DNA of 64,000 nucleotides, taken from Dolomedes plantarius. Its lineage: Eukaryota > Arthropoda > Arachnida > Araneae > Dolomedidae. Numbering within the stretch: position 1 is the stretch's first letter; every line of letters begins with the position of its first letter. A program made the position numbers and the translations under genes. Below, piece after piece: positions 32,371 through 42,847 of this stretch. The stretch covers positions 109,600,707 through 109,664,706 of the forward strand of contig OU015496.1 of the NCBI GenBank assembly GCA_907164885.2, given 5' to 3'. The notes below the pieces were generated by a model. It did no database searches. It worked only from the letters and a program-made list of their open reading frames with translations, and was not told where the DNA came from.

Positions 32371-32638
32371 TTAAAGGAATTTTTATGATCTTTCTTGTGA
32401 TAAAAATTTTATAAACCTTGGATTATTATTTTAAATGTAAACTTAAAAAAAGTTACAAAAACAGCTTAAACATTTAATTTTAAAAAAATCTAAGATGAAT
32501 TTTTCAAAAACCTTTCTTAGTGCACACCTACACTATAAGAAGAAACGTCATGCAAAATTTCAGCCCTTTAGGTCCAGTGGTTTGGTCTGTGTGTTATCTG
32601 TCAGTCAGTCAGTTACGGATTTGTTTTATATACATAGA

Positions 32639-33765
32639 TAAAGTGAAACCTCTATCTATTGTTTTTAAAGGGACATACTCAACTAAATGATAAATGCAGG
32701 AACATAACAAAGAAATATTATCATCGGTACTGGATGGAATAAATTACACATATGGGAAAACAATTGTTCAGAGAATGATTGAATAAGATTCATTGTATAT
32801 GTAAAACTGTTTAAAAATTTTATGGAAGTATATGGTTTTACATTTTAAAAACTGTTTGAATTTAGTTTTTCATTCATCCAAACAAGGGATACAGTAATTT
32901 ATGGCAGGGTTTAGTTTCCAAATTTATATCAGAAATACATCGACATTAAATACTCTCCAGTTTTATTCATAATTGCTATTAAAAATATGTTCATCATGAA
33001 ACTTGTATTTCAACATGCAAAAAAATTTGCTTAAATGTTTAAAATAATTTAGAAAATAAGATATGCTAACTAGTTGCTAACTGTATTTGAATCAGAATGT
33101 TTAACAAAGAATTAAATCAGAATGTTTAACACAGAATTATTTAGCAATATTGAGATTTAAGAGCAATTGTTTATATCTCTAGCACTGTCATTTTGAATTA
33201 CAGCTTGTATTATACTTTAAAAGTCAATTAGAATATACATTGGAGTCTTAAAATGAAGATGAATCCTTGGAAAATGAAAAGAAAAAAATCTTTCTCTTTT
33301 AGCTGGAAATTTTGCATCCCTTTTATAATAATTTTCTTTGTTAACTAAAGTAATTATTTTTTAATTATTTCTATCAATTTATCTCAGCCAAATGATTATT
33401 GAAAAGACAAAAAAAATTAAAGCTAATAAAGTAAAATACAGGGAAATAAAGGGTGCTAATCACCTCCAATTACTCCATTAATTCATGAATTCTAGAAAAA
33501 ACAATATGACATTCTTTATCAGTTTATTTGCAATCGAGTCATCATTTGAAAATGATAGATATACAGATTGTATTGAAAATAAACTGTGAATTCCAATGAA
33601 TTTGAATTTAAACATGCAAAATAAAGCTACAAAACCTGAGAAAAATCTCTTCAAAGGAACTAAATTGTGTCAGAGGATACAGCACATTATCCCACAGAAA
33701 AATAAAAATTAAAAGAAAACATTTTCATGTACAATGAAAGAGGTTGAATAAGAAAAGAAAATTAC
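32639..33765 (-). other. intron sequence
   Basis: AT-rich part of the same SENP intron; no element recognised. Confidence 0.6.
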
Positions 33766-33849
33766 TGTTTCAATGTTTCTGCAACTAATTTTTCCTCTTT
33801 TTTTACATTAGAGCTTTTGTCATAAGAATCGAAGAAGCATATACAAGGC
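33766..33849 (-). CDS. SENP6/7-like protease, exon with the catalytic aspartate
   Basis: An 84-base exon encoding PCICFFDSYDKSSNVKKEEK and LVAETLK. It corresponds to the SENP6/7 block where a hydrophobic strand ends in (F/M)DS; that D is the second member of the His-Asp-Cys triad. Acceptor TTTTTTACAG, donor GTAATT. It takes two bases of a split lysine codon from the exon at 36638 and leaves two bases for the next exon, so the phases agree on both sides. Confidence 0.88.
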
Positions 33850-34479
33850 CTGTAAAAAATGTAAAAGAAAAATAAGGATACATAAAACATTTATCAATAT
33901 AAATGACTAAGAGCATTTCAACTCATTTGATTAACATAGGCTACTTCCTATAATGAGAGTAGCATGGAAAGCTTCCAAAGGGACAATAAAATATAAAGGC
34001 ATGAGGTTGAAGTAAAAGAAAAAATTCATATGTAGACAAAGCTCTAAACCCTAATTTCTAGAAACACAATTTCCAAAGTTAAATAGTACTATTTCTTTCA
34101 ACCACAGTATAATCTATGTAACAGTGGTAAAATATATATGTAATAATAATGCCCCATCAATATTAATTATCCTATAATAATAACATCCCACTGGTATTAA
34201 TTGTATTCCATTGAATCTCTACTTTTGATATTGATTTTCCCCTTATACTATAACTAATTCCATTTTTCTGTGTGGGATGCCTAGCTGTTTCTGGACATAT
34301 TGCACCATAGATAATCATGTGAATAAATGAAATTAATTTTCCTTTGTGCAAGTGTGAGTGTCAAACTGCAGAGTTGGATATGGATTGAATCAGATGTCAC
34401 TACCCATTCTTCCTGGTCTTTGTAAATGTGTTAATATGTTCATCTTTTATATTTTCCCTATTATTTTTTTTTTATAAAC
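33850..34479 (-). other. intron sequence
   Basis: AT-rich, no element recognised before the SINE. Confidence 0.6.
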
Positions 34480-34692
34480 CAATGTGGAGGCGTTTGTTGT
34501 GAAGACATTTGCCTATAATACACCGCAGTTTTGCTGGCCATTTTATTGTGGGGACACCATATAGGGGGACCAGCACCATCCCCTATGAAGGGCTGACACA
34601 AACGAAGGCATTTTAGTGGCGTGATGCCGGGATTAGATACGAACACCCTCAGCACCAAAAGCCATCACGCTGTACCACAAGGCTACCAGAGA
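34480..34692 (-). mobile_element. tRNA-derived SINE, family B, copy 2
   Basis: Reverse-orientation copy of the SINE at 10055. Shared body segments include AATGGCCAGCAAAACTGCGG (read on minus) and CTAAAATGCCTTCGTTTGTG. It lies in an intron of the SENP-like gene. Confidence 0.82.
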
Positions 34693-34798
34693 CCTCCCCT
34701 AATATTTTAATCAATTAAATAACCAAAATGTGTACAAGTTAATAAACAAATTATTCTAATCAGTTGGATTGTTTGACTGGATTTGATGTTGCTCAAGC

Positions 34799-34978
34799 CA
34801 GTGATGTAGCGAGCATAACTGGCACCCCGGGCACGATACCTTTTTGGCATCTCCCCCCTCCTGAAAAGCATATAGTAATATTATATATAGAAACAGTGAA
34901 AAGGACCATTTAGCACCCCTATGCAAGTGGTGCCCAGGGAAGGATAGACCCCCTTGCTCCCCTCTCACTACACCACTG
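34799..34978. mobile_element. hAT MITE, CAGTGATGTAG family, copy 1
   Basis: 180 bases, ends CAGTGATGTAGCGAG and the reverse complement of CTCACTACACCACTG, with the exact 8-base duplication GCTCAAGC (34791-34798, 34979-34986). A second copy lies at 52482 in the opposite orientation. Confidence 0.92.
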
Positions 34979-34986
34979 GCTCAAGC

Positions 34987-35645
34987 CTGACTACAACTTT
35001 TTAACCCAAGAAACCACAGCAAACTGTAAATACCTATTCTTCTGTTTCTGAATATCATTATAAGGATTCACCCGAGAATTCCCTTAAATATATATATATA
35101 CATATTTTTGCATGAAGGATTAAATTTATTTAATCTAGGAATTCAACTCTGAAATTCGAACATTTCGTTCTCAGTCTTCATGTTGAAAAACAAGATATCT
35201 TGTTTTTTTCATCTCATGTCTCTTATGCTCCACTGTCCCTTAAGAAGTCTCCTATATGATCAGTATCTTTTCCCAATCAGATTCCTTGTGCATGCAAAAG
35301 GATTTAAGTTTATCAGTAAATTTGCTCACGATAAAGGTAAAGTATACTGACAGAACACTGTCAAGTGAAAAGAACTATTAGACTATCCCTGTACTACTTG
35401 TGAGTAGAACTTTGTAGAGTGAGATTTATAAATGGAAGACAAGTAAAGGAGGTACATACTAAATAACATGCAAGACTAATAATTAAAATTTAATATAAAT
35501 AAAACATTTACTGCAATAAAAGTCAAAGAATCATGCATATCCCACATCCAAACCAACTTCAGTCCTCTATAAAGCATCTGTTACCAGAAGCAATCACTGC
35601 TTTCTGCTTCAATGATCATGTGTATATTGAGATTAATATTTGAAA
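34987..35645. other. intron sequence
   Basis: No element recognised. Confidence 0.5.
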
Positions 35646-35815
35646 GGGCCTGGAGTAGCCAAGTGCTAGCACGTCAGCTTTCGGATCTGGGGGTGCTTGG
35701 TTTGAATCTCTACAAAGCACCATTAAAGACCTCCATGTCTAGTCCAGATATGGTCACATTAAATCCGTAGACCAGAAAATCCCTCTATGAGGTCAGAGAG
35801 GGTGAAAGAGCGGTT
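35646..35815 (+). mobile_element. tRNA-derived SINE, family A, copy 2
   Basis: A-box-like GAGTAGCCAAGTGCTAGCAC and B-box-like GGTTTGAATCTC (about 35699-35710). The body resembles 9717-9985 (ATTAAATCCGTAGACCAGAA against TTAAATCGGTAAATCGAAAG). Confidence 0.7.
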
Positions 35816-36289
35816 TAAATTTAATATTTCTTATTTTCGATGTTTATATATTTTTGTAATATTTGTTATTTATTGTAAGTGTATTTTTGTGTGACAATTA
35901 TATTGATGTTTATTTGGCGTAAACTTTTTCTGTTTTCAGCATATGTAATTACATTTATGCAAATCAGCCAGATGCACACGTGGGTTTTTTAATGTATATA
36001 ACGTGCTGGCTTTACTTCGCTCTCGGGGTCAGTCGGAGCATTGTGTCAGGCAGAAAGCTATTGTCGATACTTGATGTTATTTAGAGTTTATTTTGTGGTG
36101 GATTATCTTTATGGAGAAAATAAATCTATGTTTTTTTGTTTCTTTGAAAAACTGCTTCTTTTACTTTCTGCTGCTCAGCCTACTGCTACATTCTGCAATA
36201 ATGTTTTTAAAATATCTACCATATCTTATTTATTGTTTTAATCAGACCAACCACCCTCTTAGATATTGCCGCTGGCGGTGCTTAGTCAA
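35816..36289 (+). other. possible LTR-like promoter fragment
   Basis: TATATAA near 35995 and AATAAA near 36119 lie about 120 bases apart with a GTCAGTCGGAGCATTGTGTC segment between, an arrangement seen in LTRs. No ends or duplication found; tentative. Confidence 0.3.
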
Positions 36290-36430
36290 AATTCAGGTAG
36301 CACCTGGATGAATAGGACTCCCACCCTTGTGGAGCCATTGTAAACCAGAACTGCACTGCTCTGCCTGCTAGCCTATATGGACTTGGTCTGGAATACTTCC
36401 AGCCAAGGGGCATTAGAAACAACAACAACA
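36290..36430 (+). mobile_element. 3' tail of a LINE
   Basis: Contains GCCTATATGGACTTGGTCTGG followed by (AAC)n. It resembles the end of the LINE tail at 58233-58500 (MDLV stop and short 3' region), in the opposite orientation. Confidence 0.45.
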
Positions 36431-36637
36431 AAAGAATTTGAAAGTAAAATATGACTAATCAATAATTCTTCTAATTATCAATTTTTCTTAACAGAAAAAA
36501 AAAGATATTTATACATCTTTAAATGTATAAATATACGCTAAAATAGATGTTTAGTTTTGACATGAGCTCTTACATTTAAAGTACTAAAAAAGTAACAGAA
36601 AATTAAAGAAATATATAACACAATTGTATTAGCTTAC

Positions 36638-36758
36638 TTTCCCTTATCTAGATATGGGTTATCCTTCCCTGCATTCGGAGAACTTTCACCAGAACAACTC
36701 TTGTCAGATGACTCTCTGCTTTCTATTGCTGCAGGACTTCTCTCAGAAATATTTTCCT
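36638..36758 (-). CDS. SENP6/7-like protease, low-complexity insert exon
   Basis: A 121-base exon encoding ENISERSPAAIESRESSDKS and CSGESSPNAGKDNPYLDKG. It lies between the exons with the catalytic His and Asp, exactly where SENP6 and SENP7 carry a long, Ser-rich, poorly conserved insertion within the protease domain. Acceptor TTAAAAG, donor GTAAGC. Two leading bases complete a glutamate codon and two trailing bases start a lysine codon, so it joins its neighbours without a frame break. Short and low in complexity, so the call rests on phase, splice sites and position. Confidence 0.78.
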
Positions 36759-37519
36759 CTTTTAACAAAATTTATTATAAAAACCATCTATAAACCATTA
36801 TAAACTATTTATATTGTTAAACTCAATATATATTCCATTTGAGAGCAAATTTTAAGATACAATTGTGGTACAATTTAAAATATGAATGCAAAAAGTATGA
36901 GTTATAATTACAAGTGTCTGATTTAACAGTCCAAAAATTTATAATGTATATAAAATCTTTATAATTATGCAAGATAAAAGCTTCCTAAATCTGCAAAAAT
37001 TCAAAGGATTAGTAACTAGTTTCAAACTATAAGTTGTAGCCTTCAAGAATTATCTTATGAGATAAGTCATAAATGCTTTTCTATGCTTCTAAAGCTTGTT
37101 CAAAAATTTTGCCTCCTCTTTCTGAGTTATTTATGTTGTCCTTGTATACAAATATGAAAGGTAGGTATTCTTTTTGGATTTTTGCATTGTCCTACTTTGC
37201 ATAGAAGAGCAAATTCACATTTGTAATTTCTACCAAGAGACGATATCATACCATGCCTAACACATGTATAACTGAAACTAGTCATCAATCTTCCCCTGAA
37301 TTCCAAAGAATGAAATTCTGAAAGTATTTGTATATCACTATCAAAATAATTTTCACTACAAATGGTGTGCATTAAGATTTCTCTTTCTAAAGATGAGTAG
37401 AATCAGTATAGTAAAATAGACAATATAATTGTTAAAAAAATTATTTTACCTTCTAAAAACATCCATTTCAAAATTACATTCATATTCAAATGTAAAAAAA
37501 AGGGGGTAAATTTTCTTAC
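36759..37519 (-). other. intron sequence
   Basis: Short frame at 37127-37372 has no SENP similarity and no phase-compatible splice sites that I could see; treated as intron. Confidence 0.55.
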
Positions 37520-37668
37520 CACTTGAACTTTTATTCAGCTGTGTAAGAAAGCACACAACAGCTAAATACCAATGTTTTCTTTGTATATTTATTGGAACAA
37601 AGATAAAATCTTTAGAAAATATATCCACATTTCTGATCCATTTATTTACTCTTTTCTGAATATCCAAC
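37520..37668 (-). CDS. SENP6/7-like protease, exon with the catalytic histidine
   Basis: A 149-base exon encoding [20 protein letters not shown] and [16 protein letters not shown]. The H of RKHW is the triad histidine, followed by the conserved tryptophan; the block [14 protein letters not shown] is typical of SENP6/7. Acceptor TTTTAAAG, donor GTAAGA. The first base completes a Gln codon from the exon at 39677 and one base is left over for the exon at 36638. Confidence 0.93.
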
Positions 37669-38019
37669 CTTTAAAACAAATACTTTTATCACATATGAGT
37701 ATTAAAATATGATAAAAATTTTTTCTTAAGGATTAATTTAAACACTGACAACTAGTTATCTACATGAATGGTTGAACTACAATTTAAAGCATAGTTTTCT
37801 TTAACTAATCTCTTTCTTCTAGTCTACTAATATATGAAAATATTCATCAAATCTTCAAATCTTAAAGAAATTTAAAGAATTTAATTTATAGAAGAATCTA
37901 TTAAGATATCAATGACAAATAATTAATATATATTATAACAGTTCTTTGGACTTTCACCATCAGTTCATCTACAAAGCAATCTACTTCAAAATATCTTTTC
38001 AGATTTTATTTGAAACACT

Positions 38020-38041
38020 CAAATATATATATGTGTGTGTG

Positions 38042-38073
<32 letters not shown>

Positions 38074-38076
38074 CAC
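38020..38076. repeat. (AT)n(GT)n(AT)n(AC)n microsatellite
   Basis: Compound dinucleotide repeat that is nearly its own reverse complement (GT block left, AC block right). Intron of the SENP-like gene. Confidence 0.9.
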
Positions 38077-38519
38077 TTGATTCTCTTTTTGCTAAGAGGA
38101 TATGTTACAGAGACTACCGTGCAGAGAAAATAAAACTGTATTAAAAAAAGATACAGTGAACATATAAGAATTGGAGATAAGTTCCATCCAAACATACTTA
38201 ATAAAAAATTGTGAATTTTCCCATGAAATTTGGATATGACCAAATGAACCTGAATAAATATGTCACAGCAAATCCACAAATCTTATTTTAATTATGTTTA
38301 TATGAGTTATTTTAAAAATTGAAAAAGTGTGACAATCACAAGTAGTTTAAAATAAATTTAATTTATTTTTTATTTATACATACATACATATAACATAAGC
38401 ATTTAGTCATTCAGTGTCACTACTAAACAATAAACATGTCTCTTTCTATTGTTTTTGGGTGCCAAAAATTTATTACCATCACTGGAAATATTTAATGGCA
38501 ATATATCTACAAGTGTATC

Positions 38520-38838
38520 TTAAATAAAATTAATATCTTGTGTTTCTTTTGTTTCACTGACTTTGAATACGAATTTGGGTATCAGACGCTGTGATTTTGT
38601 TTTTGTTAGTTCCTTATATGATTCATAATGTGCCATGATCATTTTTAAATCACATTGGAATTGCTCAGCTCGTTCAACATTGTCCTTATTTGTAAGAAAA
38701 TGATTTCCAAGTTTATTAGCTAGTTGGAGGCCTTCTAGAATTGTACTTGCAGATAGTGGAACCACTCCTTCATCGTCACTACTATAAACTAATGTGGAAT
38801 CATCTACACTCTCTGAAATACTGTCTGATAAAATTGCC
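38520..38838 (-). pseudogene. orphan coding stretch with acceptor and stop
   Basis: Behind an acceptor-like TATATTGCAG, the minus strand is open for about 106 codons: an acidic start (SDSISESVDDSTLVYSSDDE), then SASTILEGLQLANKLGNHFL, then QCDLKMIMAHYESYKELTKT, ending at TAA 38520-38522. It lies inside a SENP intron on the same strand, but joining it to the preceding SENP exon gives the wrong frame. There is no ATG. It could be the last exon of an inserted gene, the C-terminal tail of a transposase such as a pogo/jerky type, or a retained exon. I do not recognise the family. Stretches 37669-38519 and 38839-39676 around it show nothing else. Confidence 0.4.
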
Positions 38839-39676
38839 TGCAATATAAGCTACAGTACAAATTTCAAAACTAACTCAATCTAGAAGGAGATGGCTAATCA
38901 ACAAGAGAATTATTAACAATTCCTACCAATTTATTATTTTTATGTAAAGATATAAAAATATCACATAATTCAATCTGTCAAATTGATCCTTTAATCAGGC
39001 ACATTATTTACTTAATACAAAAAGCACCAATATCTATGTTTCTTAATAAAACAACCAATAATATAATAACCAATAAAAATCTCACTAAAAATCAACTAAA
39101 AACCTGTAAGAAAGTTATCCATAAATTTAAAGTTACAAATCCTATATCTTAAAAAAAATAATGTAATTTTTTTTATTCTTTTTAGATTTTTAAACTGTGT
39201 AAAAGTAAAAAAAGGTATAAAAAAAAATAATCTGTTTTTTCTTGGACTGTGCTATTTCAAGACCATGCAAAAAGAGAATCGAGTGTATATATAAAATAAA
39301 ATAAAATCATGAATCATAAATTTAATAATAGGAGATATTGTGGCACTAGGATACAAAATGGCTAAAAAAGAAGTACTTTTGACAAAAACAATTTGATATA
39401 ACAGTTATATTACTGATTGTACAATTAAAATATGGTATGGAAGTTTACTCACAAATGAAAATGAAAGTGAGGTTCATAAATATCACTGGTTCATACTGTT
39501 TAAATTAAAATCTTTCTTACAATACTTTTCCCCAAAATATGCTTTTTAATTACTTATATTTTATTACTGTTATTACCCTCTTTTGGCCTATACATTTTTG
39601 ACATTTTCAGTCTTTACAAAAATAGCAAGATTATTTTGTTACTATTAGATCATGAATAATATTATATGATACTTAC

Positions 39677-39790
39677 TGACTTTTAGTACTTTTCTGGTGA
39701 AAAGCTCTCAACAAAAATTTATAAAAAAAGGAGCTAAATATATGAGTTTGTACTTGAAATTCCCAAGAAATCATTTCATAATAAATATAA
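39677..39790 (-). CDS. SENP6/7-like protease exon (HIFSSFFY block)
   Basis: A 114-base exon encoding YIYYEMISWEFQVQTHIFSS and FFYKFLLRAFHQKSTKS. HIFSSFFYK is a hallmark segment of SENP6/7, falling between the substrate-groove LND block and the catalytic His. Acceptor CTGTTTCAG, donor GTAAGT. The first base completes a codon (AA|T) left by the exon at 51357 and the last two bases (CA) are completed by the exon at 37668. The intron upstream is about 11.6 kb long because it houses the LINE and LTR element. Confidence 0.93.
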
Positions 39791-40194
39791 CTGAAACAGA
39801 AAATTATTATATTAAAAAAGGTCAGTGATATTTTAAAAGGTCAAACATTGACATTTAGATAAATTATACAGTTTCAGTCACTCAAGCAATGAAAACATAG
39901 CATTTTTCAATCATCTTATTTAAAGCGTTTTATAATTTCAAGTATAACAAACTACATACCATTAAATACACACACAAAATATTTACTACTAAAAAGATCT
40001 AATCTAAACCAATACCAAATAAACTTCTCCTCTCCAGGATTAAACATCCTCTGATCACATTATTTTTTCTTTTTTATCATGTCAACATATAAGTAAAGAA
40101 ATAGCGTCATAGAAACAAACAAACAAAAAAAGTAAAATTGTTTCTATGAAGGCAGCATACTCAAAGACAGATATAAAAGGAAGGATGGCTGTCT
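39791..40194 (-). other. intron sequence
   Basis: AT-rich; no element recognised before the LINE. Confidence 0.6.
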
Positions 40195-40208
40195 AATGCA
40201 GGGAAATT

Positions 40209-41327
40209 CTTCTTCTTCTTTCTTCGCTAGCACTACAGCCTGTTACAGGCCAAGGCTGTCTCGCCAATTTTTCCCCACCTAGCTAGATCCCGTGCAATGG
40301 CTCTCCATCGGTTCACTCCAGTTGTTCTCCAGTTTTTCTACCTCATCCAACCATCTAGTTGGGGGTCTTCCTCTTTGTTGCCTTCCCTCCAAATTTGAAA
40401 AGGTGACTTTTTTTGTGGGAAACATGTCATCATATCTGAATATGTGGCCTAGCCACCTAATGCGAGATGCTTTTGCCACCTTTAAGATATCGGGTTCGGC
40501 ATACTTTTTATATATTTCATGATTATAGGCGATTCTCCAAATGTTGTTTTGCTTAATTGGTCCAAAAATCTTCCTCAAAATTTTTCTTTCAAAAATCAAT
40601 AAACGATCTTCTGCCCTGTTCAGGGCCCAGCATTCACTCCCATATAAGACAACAGGTCTTATCAGGGTCTTATATAGACTTATTTTTGTTTTAATGCTGA
40701 TGAATTTGGATTTTAGTTGGTTTCTAAGGCCATAGAAACATCTATTAGCCATGGCTAGTCCACTTTTAATTTCAATTTTTAGGTCTTTGCAGCTTGAGAT
40801 CATTGTGCTCAGGTATTTAAATTGCTTTACATTGTCAAATGTGTAGTTATTGATCTCCAGTGGGGCTGTATCTATTTTCTTATTTGTTGCAATCATAAAT
40901 TTAGTTTTATCCTCATTGATGGTTAGACCCATCTTTCCCGCTGCATTCTCAAGTGAAACGAAAGCCTCAACCGCAGCTTGTCTAGTTCGCCCAATGATAT
41001 CAATATCATCGGCAAAAGCAAGCAACTGGACTGTTCTCTGTAGGATGGTTCTGCTAGTATTTATCTCAGAATCCCTTATAGCCTTCTCTAGAGCCAAGTT
41101 AAACAAAAGGCATGAGAGGGAGTCTCCCTGTCACAAGCCCCTCTCTGTATAGAAAGGCTCCGAGAGGCTCAACATAATTTTAACTCTGCATTTTACTTTC
41201 TTAAGAGTCATTTCAGTAAGACTTATCAGTTTCGTTGGTATATTGAATTCCCTCATGGCTTCGAGTAATTTTTCTCTGTTGACGCTGTCATATGCAGCCT
41301 TAAAATCGATGAAAAGATGATAGGTAT
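40209..41327 (-). mobile_element. RTE-like LINE, 3' part
   Basis: The minus strand here encodes the second half of a reverse transcriptase: YHLFIDFKAAYDS at the breakpoint, then KVKCRVKIMLSLSEPF, the catalytic FADDIDIIGR near 41016-40990, and a tail with RWLGHIFRYDDM and RGRPPTRWLDEVEKL. It ends in (AAG)n at 40209. This tail is typical of RTE-clade elements common in arthropods. A stop at 41131-41129 breaks the frame. The sequence AATGCAGGGAAATT (40195-40208) beyond the tail is close to AATGCAAGAAATT at 50272-50284 and is the likely target duplication. Confidence 0.88.
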
Positions 41328-41886
41328 TGTAATAGCGTGGGAATAACGCTTACGAAAATGTGCCAGAAGTGAATCTGGTGAAGAAAGGGTTTTGTCCCCC
41401 AAACGGTGTGTGGGGGACGAAAAGACAATTTTCAGGTGAGTCCCTTTTTGGCGCGAACAGGTTTGACGTCACCAGGGACGAGTTTCAGGGGAGAAACGAG
41501 GTCTATATAAAGGACTGCATGCCCTCAACGGGGGCTGGTTGCTGGGAGATTCTGCGAGGCGTTGGACGCCGGATTTTCAGCAGACTGAAGTGATCTCGTC
41601 AGCGGGCCACGTGCTTCGACAGGACCGTCGAAGCGTGAGCGTTATTTTCGGCTGTGCGCCGTGTAAAACGAAAGGCAGTTTGCCTTGGCTTATGTGAATT
41701 TTTATGTACAGTGCATTTCCCTGTGAACCTTTCCAGAAAAGAATAAAGTGTTTGAAACACTGAACTCCGCTTCTCGAGTCAGTTTCTTGGGTTGTGGAGA
41801 TAGTCACGGCCAGTCAAAGCCGGGACAGTTAGCAGGTGATCGCCCGGGGCACAGCAGTGAAGCGTCTTCGCCTTAGAGCCATCACA
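41328..41886 (+). repeat. 5' LTR
   Basis: Starts TGTAATAGCG, ends GCCATCACA. Promoter-like TATATAA at about 41504 and AATAAA at 41742-41747 define a plausible U3/R/U5 layout. A perfect inverted pair around CTTCGACAGGACCGTCGAAG (41612-41631) forms a hairpin downstream of the TATA box. Confidence 0.95.
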
Positions 41887-41889
41887 GCT

Positions 41890-41902
41890 TGGTGGCAGCT
41901 CG
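41890..41902 (+). other. candidate primer-binding site
   Basis: TGGTGGCAGCTCG begins three bases after the 5' LTR. TGG at this position is complementary to a tRNA CCA end. I cannot say which tRNA matches. Confidence 0.6.
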
Positions 41903-42847
41903 TGGAATATTGTGCCGGAAGATAAGGTACACGGACTCAAGTATTAGTGCTAAGGATATTTTTGTGGACTTGCGTGATCCAGTGATACGGCAGAATTACA
42001 GTGAAAGGAGCCAGACGAGTGTGACTCGACAGAAGCATTTTAGTGTGGAAATTGACCAGCGGTTGTAGCTGTTTGTAACACAAGGAGAGTGATACCACAG
42101 GATTACAGTGAAAGGAGCCGGACGAGCGTGACTCGACAGACGCATCGTAGTGTGGAAATTGACCAGCAGTTGAAGCTGTTTGTGACACAAGGACAGGTGA
42201 GTCCATTTTGAAACTTTTTCTAGAGAGGTTTTAATGTATTTCTGATTTTTGTAATTGGGTTAGGAATCCCTGAGGGGAGGTGTTAAAAAGTGATTCGAGT
42301 AATCAAAAATTTGGTGAGGAAATCCACAGGGAACCTCACGGGCACGTGTTGTGCAAAAATAGAAGAAAAGTGTTTGCTTTTGGGAATAAATCTCCCAGGT
42401 TAGGTTCTAGAAGAACATAGGTTTGATAGGAAATGTACTCAGTTTGGGACAAAACGCTGATTTCAAATAGTATATTTGTATTAGTGTCATAATTCTAGAA
42501 GTGAATAAGCAATTTCAGTTTGGAATGTTGTATGCTATAATATAATGTGATACATGTGTGTTTCTTTTAAATGTTTGATAATATATTGTGATATATGTTC
42601 GAGCTATTATTATGTAATTTGATAGGATTGCTTGTGATTAATTGTACCAGTTTATGTGTATAAGTGAAGATTCTAAGATTATAATTTTAGTGTCGTTATA
42701 TCTAGTACCTGTCCTATATTTCCGTGTTAGGTAGGGCAAGTGAAATTACATGTGTATTTCTGGGAGTGTATTCAGTGTACGGCATTAGGTTAAGAATAAG
42801 AAATTGTGATTTCTGGGTATAGTGTGGGTAGTCTTTAGCTGCAGAAA

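Larger units (their letters stand above)
29416..32638 (-). mobile_element. non-autonomous Helitron, copy 2, split by piggyBac
   Basis: On the minus strand it begins TCTATGTATATAAAAC (after A at 32639) and ends GGGTATTCAGCTAG (before T, complement of A29415). It aligns with the copies at 23213 and 56721 on both sides of the piggyBac insertion; without the insert it is about 820 bases. It includes an AT run near 29561-29596. It lies in the intron between SENP exons 28809 and 33766. Confidence 0.88.

Noticed and set aside
32639..33765. CRISPR-like or other regularly spaced array
   Set aside because: No regular repeats; the genome is clearly eukaryotic and the stretch is plain AT-rich intron.
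36041..36311. plus-strand coding frames
   Set aside because: Phe/Leu-rich, low-complexity, overlapping in two frames, no motif.
37127..37372. additional SENP exon
   Set aside because: No similarity to the protease and no phase-compatible splice sites; the exons on either side already join in phase.
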